DNA from: Nocardia iowensis
GTDB taxonomy: Bacteria; Actinomycetota; Actinomycetes; Mycobacteriales; Mycobacteriaceae
Assembly (NCBI RefSeq): GCF_019222765.1
Contig: NZ_CP078145.1
Coordinates: forward strand, 930,001-994,000
DNA length: 64,000 nucleotides
Direction of reading: 5' to 3'
This document shows positions 33,724 through 44,324 of the stretch, in pieces. The notes under the pieces are model-generated. The model saw only the letters and a list, made by a program, of their open reading frames with translations, made no database searches and was not told where the DNA came from. Within the stretch, counting starts at the first letter, position 1, and each line of letters starts with the position of its first letter. The position numbers were made by a program, and so were the translations under genes.

Positions 33724-34883
33724 TCGAAGTCGTAGTCGAGCCAGCGATTGCGGTGGGTCCAGCCGACCAGGTCGTAGCGCCAGTGGAACGGCCAGGTGTG
33801 CGCGACGGTGTTGAACAGGACCGCGCCGAGGGCGGTGTAGTCGTCGTGTGCGGACAGCAGTGCGCGCTGGCCGCGCGGGGAGGCGTTGAAGAACGCGTCG
33901 AACATGGCGATCGACTGTTCGGTGGTCAGGCGGCCAAGACCCCATAGGCCGCGCATCCGCATCCAGTACACCAACCTGGCGCGGCGCGGCCATAGTTCGG
34001 CGATCGGGTCGCGGCCCTGCCGCAAGGCGGTGATCGCGGTGTCGACCAGCGCCAGCGAATCGGCGACGCTGTAGCCGGTGCAGGGGTGCATCATGCCGCC
34101 GCGTGAGCCGAACGGAACAGCTTGCGCCACGCCCCTTTTCGGCGGTGGCTGGTCCAGCGGATAGTGCGCGGCCTCGGTGGGCTCCGTACCGGTGAGCCTG
34201 ATGCCGTGCGCGGCAAGACGATTCAGGGTGCGCCTGCGCAGTTCATGCTGCGGCATACCGCCGCGCAGGCCGAGACTGGTTTCCTCGAAGATCACCGTGC
34301 CGTCACCGAGCGGCACGGAATAGAGGAATGACGGCGGCTCGTCGGGACCCGCGCCGTTCTCCGGCCGCCAGTCCAGCAGCAGCCCTTCGCCGTCGGCGAC
34401 CATGGGCGCGGCCGTCTCGGCGGCGACGAAGATGCCGTGCGCGCTGGCGGCCCTGCGCCGACCGAGGGTGGGCAGGCCGCGGGTATCGAACACCGTCGCC
34501 GCGGTGATCGTCGTTCCGTCGGCGAGTTCGACCACGTGTGCGTCGACCCGGGTGGCGCGCCCGGTGAGCACGGTGGCGTCGTCGAGCGGAAGTGCCTCGC
34601 GTAGCCCGGATTTGGACAGCACGCAGTAGGGCCGATCGATGCGGAGTTCGGACTTGGCCCAGACGGTGGGTGTCGGAATTGTGGTGGCGATCGCACTCGG
34701 CGGCAGCCAATCCGGCAACTCATCGACCCAGCAGGAGTAGGTAGGCGGCCACAGCCGATCCGGCCGCGGATCGATGGCGGTCACGCTGAACCCGGCCCGC
34801 ATCGCGCGATGCGCCAGCGCCCGGCCGGTCGGGCCGAGCCCGACCACGCATACGTCGACGTCCCGGACCGCGCTGACACCCAT
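33693..34883 (-). CDS. Lycopene cyclase-like flavoprotein
   Basis: About 396 residues with an N-terminal FAD-binding motif (VVGLGPTGRALAHRA) and the lycopene cyclase family pattern: PTYSCWVDELP near residue 50, FEETSL in the middle and PFGSRGGMMHPCTGYSVAD near residue 260. Lycopene cyclases close the end rings of carotenoids at the membrane. No other carotenoid gene is in view, so the substrate is uncertain. ATG 34883 is preferred; TTG 34919 is an alternative. It is convergent with drrC, with a 31-base coding overlap. Confidence 0.75.
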   Translation of the reverse strand: MGVSAVRDVDVCVVGLGPTGRALAHRAMRAGFSVTAIDPRPDRLWPPTYSCWVDELPDWLPPSAIATTIPTPTVWAKSELRIDRPYCVLSKSGLREALPLDDATVLTGRATRVDAHVVELADGTTITAATVFDTRGLPTLGRRRAASAHGIFVAAETAAPMVADGEGLLLDWRPENGAGPDEPPSFLYSVPLGDGTVIFEETSLGLRGGMPQHELRRRTLNRLAAHGIRLTGTEPTEAAHYPLDQPPPKRGVAQAVPFGSRGGMMHPCTGYSVADSLALVDTAITALRQGRDPIAELWPRRARLVYWMRMRGLWGLGRLTTEQSIAMFDAFFNASPRGQRALLSAHDDYTALGAVLFNTVAHTWPFHWRYDLVGWTHRNRWLDYDFDQAPVSAARR

Positions 34884-34975
34884 AAGGGCATTCAATCCGC
34901 TGCGGCCGGGCCGACGCAACTATCCCGCCGCTCGGCGCCCCCGGAATTCGGGTCTCGCGACAAGGCAAACAAGGT

Positions 34976-35003
34976 GAAAGCAAGCACTTCGAGAATTGCT
35001 TTC
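34976..35003 (+). promoter_or_regulatory. Inverted repeat in divergent promoter
   Basis: GAAAGCAA (34976-34983) and TTGCTTTC (34996-35003) form a perfect 8-bp inverted repeat with a 12-base spacer, between the cyclase-like gene and the second mycolyltransferase. Candidate operator; the binding protein is unknown. Confidence 0.45.
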
Positions 35004-35116
35004 TACCGTGCCCCCAGAATCGGTGGCCCAGCAACTTCAGTGATGAAAACGCGTGGCTGCGCACTTAGTGTTGGCGCCGAGCGCGGGTGGTTTCCGTGTT
35101 CAGGAGAAGGGGAATC

Positions 35117-36124
35117 ATGAGAGGCTACCACCCCCGCTGGCTCGGTGTGCTCGCGGTCACAATTGGAGCGGCTGCTGTTATAGCGGTGATGCCCGCACCG
35201 GCGCACGGGGCGCCCGCGGAATCATCAATTGTCGCGGTGCAAGAACACGATGCGCGAAAGCTCACCTTGACAATTCATTCCGCCGCGATGGATCGCGATA
35301 TCCAGGTGGAAACGCAGCGGGCGGCCGACACCAGTGTGCCCCGGCCGGTGCTCTACCTGCTGCAGGGTGCCGGCGGCGGCGAGGACGGCGTCACCTGGGA
35401 GACGGAAACAGATGCGTTCCAGTTTCTGTCGACCAAGAACGTGCACGTGGTGTCCCCGATCGGTGGCATGTTCAGTTACTACGCCGACTGGGTCAACGAC
35501 GATCCCCGGCTCGGGCGCCAGCAGTGGAAGACCTTCCTGACCCGCGAATTACCGCCGCTCATCGACAAATACTTCGCGACCAACGGACGCAATGCCATCG
35601 CGGGCTTCTCGATGGCGGGCACCAGCACGCTGGCGCTCGCCGCGACCACCGGCAACCTCTACTCCAGCGTCGCCGCCTACAGCGGATGCGCGCAGATCAG
35701 CGATCCGGTCGGCCAGGAGTTCGTCCGCCTCACCGTGGAGACCTGGGGCTGGGCGAACATGGCGAACATGTACGGCGCGCCCGGCGATCCGCGCTGGGCG
35801 GCCAATGATCCCTATGTGCAAGCCGAGGGATTGCGCGGCAAATCCATCTACATTTCCAGCGGCGGCGGACTGCCAGGGAAACACGATGTATTGAACGGCA
35901 AATATTCCCTGCCCGGCGTAGACGGAATTGCGGCACAGCTCATCAAAGGTGGTGCCATAGAGGCAGCGACCAACTATTGCTCGCGCAATATGCGGACCCG
36001 TCTGAATACATTGGGTATTCCGGCAACTTATGACATCAATGCGGACGGCACCCATTCCTGGGGATATTGGGAAGAGGCGCTGAAGAACTCGTGGCCCGCG
36101 CTGTCCGCTCCGTTGGGAATTTGA
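35117..36124 (+). CDS. Secreted mycolyltransferase, antigen 85 family (second copy)
   Basis: 335 residues: signal peptide ending near APAHGA (~32), nucleophile Ser165 in GFSMAG (the usual Ag85 form), and GTHSWGYW near the end with the catalytic His. It aligns along its length with the copy at 23277 (shared SYYxDW, PPLID, YSGCAQxSDPVG blocks), so the two are paralogues. AGAAGGGG gives a strong ribosome site for ATG 35117. The lipase gene starts one base after its stop codon, so they are co-transcribed. Confidence 0.9.
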   Translation: MRGYHPRWLGVLAVTIGAAAVIAVMPAPAHGAPAESSIVAVQEHDARKLTLTIHSAAMDRDIQVETQRAADTSVPRPVLYLLQGAGGGEDGVTWETETDAFQFLSTKNVHVVSPIGGMFSYYADWVNDDPRLGRQQWKTFLTRELPPLIDKYFATNGRNAIAGFSMAGTSTLALAATTGNLYSSVAAYSGCAQISDPVGQEFVRLTVETWGWANMANMYGAPGDPRWAANDPYVQAEGLRGKSIYISSGGGLPGKHDVLNGKYSLPGVDGIAAQLIKGGAIEAATNYCSRNMRTRLNTLGIPATYDINADGTHSWGYWEEALKNSWPALSAPLGI

Positions 36125-36125
36125 G

Positions 36126-37061
36126 ATGTGGATTCGGAAACAGGCCGCGCGAATCGCCGGCCTGATCCTCGCCGCCGCCTGTGCGGCCGTACTGCACCCG
36201 GCTGCCGCGGTGGCCGCGCCGCCGATCCCGGTGCTGGCAGGCGCCAACGACTGGGCCTGCCGCCCGTCACCGGCGCGTCCGGAGCCGGTGGTGCTCGTGC
36301 ACGGCTCCGGCACCGACGCGGTCAGCAGCTTCGCCTTGCTCGCGCCACTGCTGCGGTCCGAAGGTCACTGTGTGTACGCGGCGAATCTCGGCTCCGCGCC
36401 CGGGCTGCGTGATGTCGTGAGCGGTCAAGCCGGTTCCAGCACAACAGGTATCGGTCCGGTCGGGGCCGCGTTGCTCGGTCGCGTGGTCTACGGCGTCGCC
36501 GATATCGACCGGATGGCGAGCGAGCTGAGCGATGTGGTGCAGTCCGTGCGGGTCGCTACCGGGGCTCGCCAGGTCGCGCTCGTCGGCCACTCCACCGGCG
36601 GCACGGTGATCCGCCAATACGTGCGGACGCACGGCGCCGAGACGGTGGCTCAGGTGGTCACGCTCGGCACCCCGTACCGGGGCTCTACCTGGGCCGGACT
36701 GCGGGAGAGCTATCCGGATCTGGCCTCGCTCGGCCTGGGTAACGCGCAGATCGCCGCCCAGGTCTTCGGAACTCCGGGTCAGCAGCAGGTGGTTGGGTCA
36801 CCGTTGCTGAACCGGCTGAACGCGGGAGGCGAGACCGTGCCCGGCATCCGGTACACGGCCCTCGCCTCCCGCGCCGACGAGATCATCACCCCGCAGGAAA
36901 CCGCGCTGCTCGCCGCCCCGACCGGCGAGAACCGCAACATCTGGCTGCAAGACGGCTGCCCTACCGACACCGCCGATCACAGTGGCCTGCTCGCCGATAC
37001 CCGAGCGGCCGCCGCGGTGCTCGGCGCACTGGCGAACGACGACCGCCCCCTGCCCTGCTGA
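36126..37061 (+). CDS. Secreted lipase/esterase
   Basis: 311 residues with a signal peptide (cut near AVA-AP, ~31), oxyanion motif VLVHGSG (56-62), nucleophile Ser156 in GHSTGG, then Asp in SRADE and His in TADHSG, as in actinobacterial class 2 triacylglycerol lipases. It likely hydrolyses acylglycerols or other esters outside the cell. It starts one base after the mycolyltransferase gene, suggesting a shared envelope-lipid role. Confidence 0.85.
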   Translation: MWIRKQAARIAGLILAAACAAVLHPAAAVAAPPIPVLAGANDWACRPSPARPEPVVLVHGSGTDAVSSFALLAPLLRSEGHCVYAANLGSAPGLRDVVSGQAGSSTTGIGPVGAALLGRVVYGVADIDRMASELSDVVQSVRVATGARQVALVGHSTGGTVIRQYVRTHGAETVAQVVTLGTPYRGSTWAGLRESYPDLASLGLGNAQIAAQVFGTPGQQQVVGSPLLNRLNAGGETVPGIRYTALASRADEIITPQETALLAAPTGENRNIWLQDGCPTDTADHSGLLADTRAAAAVLGALANDDRPLPC

Positions 37062-37069
37062 GGGGCTGG

Positions 37070-37546
37070 CTACTTCGGAGTGACCCAGGTGGTGATGTCG
37101 GCGTGCACGACCTCGAGGCCGTGCTTGTCGTAGATCGAGACCGGCACGATCAGGTTCTGGCCCTCGGTGATCGCCGCGAAGTCCGGAATCTCCGGCAGCT
37201 TCGCGACGGCCCGCAGGCCGGTCTCGGCCTTGGCCAGGTACTGCACGTTCATCGCCTTCGGAATCCAGCGGTGCGTCGCGGGCACGGTCGCCTCGCTCAG
37301 CATGCCCATCGCCACCTCGGCCAGGTTGCAGGCCGCGATGGCGTGGAAGGTGCCCAGGTGGTTGTGGATGCCGAACCACTTCGGCGAGGTCACCTCGCAC
37401 AGGCCTGGTTCGAGCCGCACGACGTTCGGCAGCACCGTGCCGAAATAGGGCACCCGCGCGACCATGCCCAGCGAGAACAGCGTGTGGCCGAGCCGATTGT
37501 CCGGCAGCTTCTTCCAGCCGCGGTAGGTCGCGGTCTCTTTCGTCAT
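37070..37546 (-). CDS. Hotdog-fold protein, DUF4442-like
   Basis: 158 residues resembling DUF4442 / PaaI-type hotdog proteins (thioesterase-like): KWFGIHNHLGTFHAIAACNLAE is the central helix and HRWIPKAMNVQYLAKA the following strand. Possibly an acyl-CoA thioesterase; activity is not shown. ATG 37546 was chosen because the protein pattern begins there. It is convergent with the lipase gene. Confidence 0.7.
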   Translation of the reverse strand: MTKETATYRGWKKLPDNRLGHTLFSLGMVARVPYFGTVLPNVVRLEPGLCEVTSPKWFGIHNHLGTFHAIAACNLAEVAMGMLSEATVPATHRWIPKAMNVQYLAKAETGLRAVAKLPEIPDFAAITEGQNLIVPVSIYDKHGLEVVHADITTWVTPK

Positions 37547-37732
37547 GAGCCGTATCTTACTCAAAAGTAAGTTCACGTCGAGGTTGCCCGCGGGTGCGGC
37601 CGAAAACATGCTGGCTGGTCGGCCTGCCGATGTCGGCCCGCATTGCTACCTTGACGGGGCGGGCCGAGGGATGGCGTCGCTGGGGGCCAACACCATTTCG
37701 GTTGGCGCATAGGGGAACTGGAGTTCTGCATC

Positions 37733-38143
37733 ATGAGTATTCGTACTGCCGTCGTTGCGTTGGGCATCGCACTCGGCGGCGCCGCATTCGCGGTATCGGC
37801 GGGGGCCGGTCAAGCCGCCGCCATCACTCCGGTCGTCGCTCCGCAGGACGGCATCTACTTCGGCGTTGTGCTGGACCACGGCGAAACGGTCGCGCTGCAG
37901 CACAGTCCACTGGTCGGCATGCTGAATGGCCCGCTGACCAACGAGGGCCTCTTCTACCTCGACGAAAAATCCGTCTATAACGGTGGCCAAGAGGTCGACG
38001 GTGTCGTGTACAACGACTACCTCGAGTTCTCCGGCGTCACCGCCGAGGCGGCCGCCTCGCGCAGCGGATGGATCGCGATCGCACTGGTCGATCCGGCCAG
38101 CTTCGCCGGATCGCCGTACGCGATCCGCCAGGTACTGGGCTGA
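37733..38143 (+). CDS. Small secreted protein of unknown function
   Basis: 136 residues with a clear signal peptide (cut near GQAAA-IT, ~30) and a mature domain of about 105 residues without cysteines or a motif I recognise. GGAG precedes the ATG. It lies alone before a hairpin and the ribosomal operon. Confidence 0.7.
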   Translation: MSIRTAVVALGIALGGAAFAVSAGAGQAAAITPVVAPQDGIYFGVVLDHGETVALQHSPLVGMLNGPLTNEGLFYLDEKSVYNGGQEVDGVVYNDYLEFSGVTAEAAASRSGWIAIALVDPASFAGSPYAIRQVLG

Positions 38144-38152
38144 GCTCCGACT

Positions 38153-38176
38153 GATCCGGCCCGGCTTCGCCGGATC
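38153..38176 (+). terminator. Hairpin after small secreted protein gene
   Basis: GATCCGGC / GCCGGATC with an 8-base loop, starting ten bases after the stop codon and without a T-run. Probable weak terminator. Confidence 0.45.
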
Positions 38177-38581
38177 GGGACCAGCTGATTTACCCGAGCG
38201 GCGGCGGCCGTGACGGCTCCTCGGAATCGTCACACCGCCGCCCTTGTCGTCTCCGCCGCCATGCCGATGACCTGGGCGGAGCCGCTCGCGGGGGGCGGAT
38301 TTGAAGTCGATGGACGCGTCGGGCATACTGTTCGGGTTGCCTTGCACCGGGCCGTGCCTGTTTCCGAGTGAGACGGGATGGCTAGGCGAGGCGAGTAGTA
38401 CCAATCGTGTACCTCATCGGGTCAACCGGTGTGGGTACGTCCGGGACAGTGTTCCAGGCCTGAGATGAAGTTTTGATCCGGCGCCGAGGAATGAGCGGAT
38501 GGGCGACACGCCCGACCGCGTGGACCGGAGAACCATGACAGATGAACAGCGGCGAGGACCGAGCATGCGTGCGCGGTCGCG

Positions 38582-38595
38582 GTCTCACGTGAGAC
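38582..38595 (+). promoter_or_regulatory. Perfect palindrome in S10 operon leader
   Basis: GTCTCACGTGAGAC, a perfect 14-bp palindrome centred about 100 bases before the rpsJ start. Could be an operator or part of a regulatory RNA leader; no known site recognised. Confidence 0.4.
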
Positions 38596-38687
38596 GTCTT
38601 CGTGTGTTCGGGCTGTGCAAATTGAGGGTGGTACGGAAGCCAGCTTCCGGATCACGAAGGTAATAAGCGGAGAAAAGGACACTTAGC

Positions 38688-38993
38688 GTGGCGGGACAGA
38701 AGATCCGCATCAGGCTCAAGGCCTACGACCACGAGGCGATCGACGCGTCAGCGCGCAAGATCGTCGAGACGGTGACCCGCACTGGGGCCCGTGTCGTCGG
38801 GCCGGTGCCGTTGCCGACCGAAAAGAACGTGTACTGCGTCATCCGTTCGCCGCACAAGTACAAGGACTCGCGCGAGCACTTCGAGATGCGTACGCACAAG
38901 CGGCTTATCGACATCCTCGACCCGACGCCGAAGACGGTCGACGCGCTGATGCGCATCGACCTGCCGGCCAGCGTCGACGTCAACATTCAGTGA
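38688..38993 (+). CDS. rpsJ: 30S ribosomal protein S10
   Basis: 101 residues, full length, with the S10 pattern [15 protein letters not shown] and [19 protein letters not shown]. Small-subunit protein and also the NusE transcription antitermination factor. GTG start with GGAGAAAAGGA upstream. First gene of the operon. Confidence 0.97.
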   Translation: MAGQKIRIRLKAYDHEAIDASARKIVETVTRTGARVVGPVPLPTEKNVYCVIRSPHKYKDSREHFEMRTHKRLIDILDPTPKTVDALMRIDLPASVDVNIQ

Positions 38994-39007
38994 CGGGGAC
39001 TCGAGAC

Positions 39008-39673
39008 ATGACTGACAACAAGAACAGGCCTGCGGCCGGCATCCTGGGCACCAAGCTCGGCATGACCCAGGTGTTCGACGAGAAGAACCGCGTCGTTCCC
39101 GTGACCGTCATCAAGGCCGGACCGAACGTTATTACCCAGATCCGCACCGTGGAGCGCGACGGCTACAGCGCCGTCCAGGTCGCTTTCGGCGCCATCGACC
39201 CGCGCAAGGTGAACAAGCCGGTCTCCGGTCAGTTCGCCAAGGCCGGTGTCACGCCGCGCCGCCACGTCGCCGAGATCCGCGTCGCCGACGCGTCCACCTT
39301 CGAGGTCGGCCAGGAGATCAACGCCGACGTCTTCGAAGAGGGCACCTACGTCGACGTGACCGGTACCAGCAAGGGCAAGGGCTTCGCCGGCACCATGAAG
39401 CGGCACGGCTTCGCCGGTCAGGGCGCCTCGCACGGTGCGCAGGCCGTGCACCGTCGCCCGGGTTCCATCGGTGGCTGTGCCACCCCCGGCCGCGTGTTCA
39501 AGGGCATGCGCATGTCGGGCCGGATGGGCAACGACCGCGTCACCACGCAGAACCTCTCGGTGCACAAGGTCGACGCCGAAAACGGCCTGCTGCTGATCAA
39601 GGGAGCGATCCCGGGTCGTCGCGGCAATGTCGTGATCGTCAAGAGCGCAGTGAAGGGTGGTGCGCACGCATGA
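39008..39673 (+). CDS. rplC: 50S ribosomal protein L3
   Basis: 221 residues: [15 protein letters not shown] at the start and the conserved loop [25 protein letters not shown] region (split by codon 150), which reaches the peptidyl transferase centre. ATG 39008 gives the normal L3 N-terminus; an in-frame GTG at 38990 overlapping the rpsJ stop is possible but less likely. Confidence 0.97.
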   Translation: MTDNKNRPAAGILGTKLGMTQVFDEKNRVVPVTVIKAGPNVITQIRTVERDGYSAVQVAFGAIDPRKVNKPVSGQFAKAGVTPRRHVAEIRVADASTFEVGQEINADVFEEGTYVDVTGTSKGKGFAGTMKRHGFAGQGASHGAQAVHRRPGSIGGCATPGRVFKGMRMSGRMGNDRVTTQNLSVHKVDAENGLLLIKGAIPGRRGNVVIVKSAVKGGAHA

Positions 39674-40344
39674 CCAGCCTCGAAAAGAAGGCCAACCTGA
39701 CCCTGCCGGTCAAGGAATTGGGCGGCAAGACCAATGGCACCGTCGAGCTCCCCGCGGAGATCTTCGACGTGACCGCGAACATCTCGCTGATGCACCAGGT
39801 GGTCATCGCGCAGCTGGCCGCGGCCCGCCAGGGCACGCACTCCACCAAGACCCGCGGTGAAGTCCGCGGTGGTGGCAAGAAGCCGTACCGGCAGAAGGGC
39901 ACCGGCCGCGCCCGTCAGGGCTCGACCCGCGCGCCCCAGTTCACCGGTGGTGGCATCGTGCACGGCCCGCAGCCGCGTGACTACAGCCAGCGCACCCCCA
40001 AGAAGATGATCCGCGCCGCGCTGCGTGGGGCTCTTTCGGACCGGGCGCGTAACGAGCGCATCCACGTGATCTCCGAACTGGTTGCCGGGCAGGACCCGTC
40101 GACCAAGACGGCCAAGAGCTTCCTCGCGGAGCTGTCGGACCGCAAGAAGTTCCTCCTCGTCCTCGGACGTGAGGACATCGCGGCCTGGAAGAGCGTGCAG
40201 AACCTGGAGTTCGTGCACCCGATCGCGCCGGACCAGCTCAACACCTATGACGTGCTGGAAAGCGACGAGGTCGTGTTCAGCGTGGAGGCGCTCAACGCCT
40301 TCGTGCACGGCCCCGCCGAGGCTGCACAGGAGGAGAGCAAGTGA
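39670..40344 (+). CDS. rplD: 50S ribosomal protein L4
   Basis: 224 residues, with the L4 hallmark [20 protein letters not shown] loop lining the exit tunnel. ATG overlaps the rplC stop by four bases. Confidence 0.97.
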   Translation: MTSLEKKANLTLPVKELGGKTNGTVELPAEIFDVTANISLMHQVVIAQLAAARQGTHSTKTRGEVRGGGKKPYRQKGTGRARQGSTRAPQFTGGGIVHGPQPRDYSQRTPKKMIRAALRGALSDRARNERIHVISELVAGQDPSTKTAKSFLAELSDRKKFLLVLGREDIAAWKSVQNLEFVHPIAPDQLNTYDVLESDEVVFSVEALNAFVHGPAEAAQEESK

Positions 40345-40646
40345 CCACCATCGCCGACCCCCGCGACATCCTGCTGGCGCCGGTCATCTCCGAGAAGTCC
40401 TATGGACTGATCGAGGAGGGCACCTACACCTTCCTGGTGCACCCGGACTCCAACAAGACGCAGATCAAGATCGCCGTCGAGAAGGTCTTCGGTGTCACGG
40501 TCACCAGCGTCAACACCGCCAACCGTCAGGGCAAGCGCAAGCGGACCCGCTTCGGTTACGGCAAGCGCAAGGACACCAAGCGCGCGCTCGTGACCATCTC
40601 GGCCGACAGCAAGCCCATCGAGATCTTCGGAGGCCCGGTCGCGTAA
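40341..40646 (+). CDS. rplW: 50S ribosomal protein L23
   Basis: 101 residues, starting [15 protein letters not shown] and containing [22 protein letters not shown], typical L23. It forms the docking site for trigger factor and SRP. GTG start overlaps the rplD stop. Confidence 0.97.
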   Translation: MTTIADPRDILLAPVISEKSYGLIEEGTYTFLVHPDSNKTQIKIAVEKVFGVTVTSVNTANRQGKRKRTRFGYGKRKDTKRALVTISADSKPIEIFGGPVA

Positions 40647-40679
40647 GCGTCTGGGACTCCAGAAAGAAGAGAAGAACTC

Positions 40680-41519
40680 ATGGCAATTCGTAAGTACAAG
40701 CCGACAACCCCGGGTCGCCGCGGGTCGTCCGTTTCGGACTTCGCTGAGATCACTCGGTCGACCCCCGAGAAGTCGCTCATCCGTCCGCTGCACAGCAAGG
40801 GTGGCCGTAATGCGCATGGTCGCATCACCACCCGGCACCGCGGTGGCGGCCACAAGCGTGCCTACCGTCTGATCGACTTCCGTCGGCTGGACAAGGACGG
40901 CATCCCGGCCAAGGTCGCGCACATCGAGTACGACCCGAACCGCACCGCCAACATCGCGCTGCTGCACTTCGTGGACGGCGAGAAGCGCTACATCATCGCG
41001 CCCAAGGGCATCGTGCAGGGCACCCCGATCGAGTCCGGCCCCACGGCCGACATCAAGCCGGGTAACAACCTGCCGCTGCGCAACATCCCGACCGGTACCA
41101 CCATCCATGCGGTGGAGCTGCGTCCGGGCGGCGGCGCGAAGATGGCTCGTTCGGCCGGATCCAGCATCCAGCTGCTCGGTAAGGAAGGCTCCTACGCCAC
41201 GCTGCGTATGCCCTCCGGCGAAATCCGTCGCGTCGACGTGCGCTGCCGCGCCACCGTCGGCGAGGTCGGCAACGCCGAGCAGTCGAACATCAACTGGGGC
41301 AAGGCCGGCCGGATGCGCTGGAAGGGCCGTCGCCCCACCGTCCGTGGTGTCGTGATGAACCCGGTCGACCACCCGCACGGTGGTGGTGAAGGCAAGACCT
41401 CCGGTGGTCGCCACCCGGTCTCGCCGTGGGGTCAGCCGGAAGGCCGCACCCGCAAGCCCAACCGCCCGAGCGACAAGCTCATCGTCCGCCGCCGCAAGTC
41501 CGGCAAGAACAAGCGCTGA
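40680..41519 (+). CDS. rplB: 50S ribosomal protein L2
   Basis: 279 residues, full length, with [17 protein letters not shown] and the C-terminal [21 protein letters not shown] block needed at the peptidyl transferase centre. AGAAGAGAAG lies before the ATG. Confidence 0.97.
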   Translation: MAIRKYKPTTPGRRGSSVSDFAEITRSTPEKSLIRPLHSKGGRNAHGRITTRHRGGGHKRAYRLIDFRRLDKDGIPAKVAHIEYDPNRTANIALLHFVDGEKRYIIAPKGIVQGTPIESGPTADIKPGNNLPLRNIPTGTTIHAVELRPGGGAKMARSAGSSIQLLGKEGSYATLRMPSGEIRRVDVRCRATVGEVGNAEQSNINWGKAGRMRWKGRRPTVRGVVMNPVDHPHGGGEGKTSGGRHPVSPWGQPEGRTRKPNRPSDKLIVRRRKSGKNKR

Positions 41520-41534
41520 AGGAGGAGGTAAGAA

Positions 41535-41816
41535 ATGCCACGCAGCCTCAAGAAAGGCCCGTTCGTCGACGACCACCTCCTCGCGAAGGTGGACGTGCAG
41601 AACGAAAAGGGCACGAAGCAGGTCATCAAGACCTGGTCGCGTCGTTCGACCATCATCCCCGATTTCATCGGCCACACCTTCGCCGTCCATGACGGTCGCA
41701 AGCACGTGCCGGTGTTCGTCTCGGACAACATGGTCGGGCACAAGCTCGGTGAGTTCGCGCCGACCAGGACGTTCAAGAGCCACGTCAAGGACGACCGGAA
41801 GAGCAAGCGGCGATGA
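41535..41816 (+). CDS. rpsS: 30S ribosomal protein S19
   Basis: 93 residues, [15 protein letters not shown] at the start and [19 protein letters not shown] in the middle, typical S19. GGAGGAGG precedes the ATG. Confidence 0.97.
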   Translation: MPRSLKKGPFVDDHLLAKVDVQNEKGTKQVIKTWSRRSTIIPDFIGHTFAVHDGRKHVPVFVSDNMVGHKLGEFAPTRTFKSHVKDDRKSKRR

Positions 41817-42214
41817 CGACTGATACTCAGAATCCGACTGCGCGCGCGACGGCCAAGCACGTTCGCGTGACCCCGATGAAGGCTCGTCGTGTCGTGGACC
41901 TGGTCCGCGGCAAGCGAGTCGAGGATGCCCTGGCGATCCTGAAGTTCGCGCCGCAAGCCGCGAGCGAGCCAGTTGCCAAGGTCGTGGCCAGTGCCGCGGC
42001 GAACGCCGAGAACAACCTCGGCCTGAACCCGGCCACCCTGGTCATCTCGACGGCCTACGTCGACGAGGGTGCGACCATGAAGCGGTTCCAGCCGCGCGCC
42101 CAGGGCCGTGCGTTCCGCATCCGCAAGCGCACCAGCCACATCACCATCGAGGTCGAGAGCATCCCCACCGCCGGTGGAGCAACTCGCAACCGCCGGAAGG
42201 GAGGGGCAAAGTAA
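41813..42214 (+). CDS. rplV: 50S ribosomal protein L22
   Basis: 133 residues: [18 protein letters not shown] and the tunnel loop [25 protein letters not shown] overlaps the rpsS stop by four bases. Confidence 0.97.
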   Translation: MTTDTQNPTARATAKHVRVTPMKARRVVDLVRGKRVEDALAILKFAPQAASEPVAKVVASAAANAENNLGLNPATLVISTAYVDEGATMKRFQPRAQGRAFRIRKRTSHITIEVESIPTAGGATRNRRKGGAK

Positions 42215-43018
<804 letters not shown>

Positions 43019-43021
43019 CGC

Positions 43022-43438
43022 ATGCTGATGCCTCGCAAGGTGAAGCACCGCAAGCAGCATCACCCGGGTCGTTCCGGCATGGCGAAGGGCGGCACCTCGG
43101 TGGCGTTCGGCGAGTTCGGCATCCAGGCACTGGAGCCGGCCTACGTCACCAACCGGCAGATCGAGTCGGCGCGTATCGCGATGACCCGCCACATCAAGCG
43201 TGGCGGCAAGATCTGGATCAACATCTACCCGGATCGCCCGCTCACCAAGAAGCCTGCCGAAACCCGCATGGGTTCCGGTAAGGGTTCGCCCGAGTGGTGG
43301 ATCGCGAACGTCAAGCCCGGACGGGTGATGTTCGAGATGAGTTACCCCAATGAGGAGATCGCTCGTGAGGCCCTGCGCCGCGCGATGCACAAGCTCCCGA
43401 TGAAGTGCAGGATCGTGACCAGGGAGGAGCAGTTCTGA
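43022..43438 (+). CDS. rplP: 50S ribosomal protein L16
   Basis: 138 residues, [19 protein letters not shown] start and [18 protein letters not shown], typical L16. The second ATG at 43028 is an alternative start. Confidence 0.97.
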   Translation: MLMPRKVKHRKQHHPGRSGMAKGGTSVAFGEFGIQALEPAYVTNRQIESARIAMTRHIKRGGKIWINIYPDRPLTKKPAETRMGSGKGSPEWWIANVKPGRVMFEMSYPNEEIAREALRRAMHKLPMKCRIVTREEQF

Positions 43439-43677
43439 TGGCTACTGAAACACCGGCCGCAGAGCTCCGCGAGCTCACCGAAGAAGAGTTGGTGCAGAAG
43501 CTGCGCGACTCCAAGGAAGAGCTGTTCAACCTGCGCTTCCAGATGGCGACGGGTCAGCTGGACAACAACCGTCGGCTGCGCGTGGTTCGTCACGAGATCG
43601 CGCGCATCTACACGGTCATGCGCGAGCGCGAGCTCGGTCTGGCCACCGGACCCGCTGACAAGGGAGATGCGGCATGA
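43438..43677 (+). CDS. rpmC: 50S ribosomal protein L29
   Basis: 79 residues, with [18 protein letters not shown] and a two-helix layout. The ATG shares its first base with the rplP stop, and AGGGAGGAG precedes it. Confidence 0.96.
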   Translation: MATETPAAELRELTEEELVQKLRDSKEELFNLRFQMATGQLDNNRRLRVVRHEIARIYTVMRERELGLATGPADKGDAA

Positions 43678-43946
43678 GCGAGAAAGTGGAAGAGCAGCGC
43701 GCCAGCCGCAAGGTACGCACCGGCTACGTTGTCTCGGACAAAATGACCAAGACGATTGTCGTCGAGCTGGAAGACCGTAACCGGCACAAGCTCTACGGCA
43801 AGATCATTCGCACCACCTCCAAGGTGAAGGCGCATGACGAGAACGAGATCGCCGGCATCGGCGACCGCGTCCAGCTGATGGAGACCCGACCGCTGTCGGC
43901 GACCAAGCGCTGGCGTCTGGTCGAGGTGCTGGAGAAGGCCAAGTAG
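43674..43946 (+). CDS. rpsQ: 30S ribosomal protein S17
   Basis: 90 residues: [18 protein letters not shown] and [25 protein letters not shown], typical S17. ATG overlaps the rpmC stop. Last gene of the operon before a strong terminator. Confidence 0.97.
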   Translation: MSEKVEEQRASRKVRTGYVVSDKMTKTIVVELEDRNRHKLYGKIIRTTSKVKAHDENEIAGIGDRVQLMETRPLSATKRWRLVEVLEKAK

Positions 43947-43967
43947 GTCTTTCCGGTCTGAATGTCG

Positions 43968-44000
43968 AAGGCCCGCTTCCCGTTCGGGAGGCGGGCCTTT
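43968..44000 (+). terminator. Rho-independent terminator of the S10 operon
   Basis: AAGGCCCGC pairs with GCGGGCCTT and the stem continues through TCCCG / CGGGA with one T-G pair, about 15 bp in all, ending in CCTTTGT. Confidence 0.9.
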
Positions 44001-44024
44001 GTCGTTTCGTGGATAGTGGCAAGC

Positions 44025-44061
44025 TCCACGTAAATTCCTGTGTTCCACGTGATATCCTGTG
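44025..44061 (+). promoter_or_regulatory. Tandem repeat before toxin-antitoxin genes
   Basis: TCCACGTAAATTCCTGTG (44025-44042) is repeated as TCCACGTGATATCCTGTG (44044-44061), 15 of 18 bases equal, 19-base period. It ends two bases before the antitoxin ATG, the place where VapB-type antitoxins usually bind to repress their own operon. Confidence 0.65.
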
Positions 44062-44063
44062 GC

Positions 44064-44324
44064 ATGACCAAGAGGAACTTGACGCTCCAGCTGGACGAAG
44101 AGCTGATCACCGAGGCGAAGGTGATCGCGGCCAGGCAGGGGACGTCGCTCAGCGCGTTGTTGGCGCAGCAGGTGCGCGAGCTCGTCACCGATACCGCCCG
44201 CTATGAGGCGGCGAGACACCAGGCATTGCAAGCTATGGCGATGGCGGCGGAGCGGACAGGTGAGGGCCCCGTCGAATGGCGGCGCGAAGACCTCTACGAC
44301 CGATGGGAGAGTCGGAGCCGGTGA
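44064..44324 (+). CDS. Antitoxin, VapB-type
   Basis: 86 residues: the N-terminal TKRNLTLQLDEELITEAKVIAARQGTSLSALL region (split at position 20 in the protein) has the ribbon-helix-helix pattern of DNA-binding antitoxins; the C-terminal part ending in WRREDLYDRW would wrap the toxin. Stop overlaps the toxin start (GTGA), the usual arrangement that couples both. The weak ribosome site lies within the tandem repeat. Confidence 0.85.
   Translation: MTKRNLTLQLDEELITEAKVIAARQGTSLSALLAQQVRELVTDTARYEAARHQALQAMAMAAERTGEGPVEWRREDLYDRWESRSR

Larger units (their letters stand above)
38144..38687. other. Intergenic region and leader of the S10 operon, 544 bases
   Basis: No convincing gene. It holds a terminator-like hairpin (38153-38176), a perfect 14-bp palindrome (38582-38595) and an A-rich stretch with GGAGAAAAGGA before rpsJ. 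The S10 operon promoter must lie here; exact -10/-35 boxes were not identified. Confidence 0.5.
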
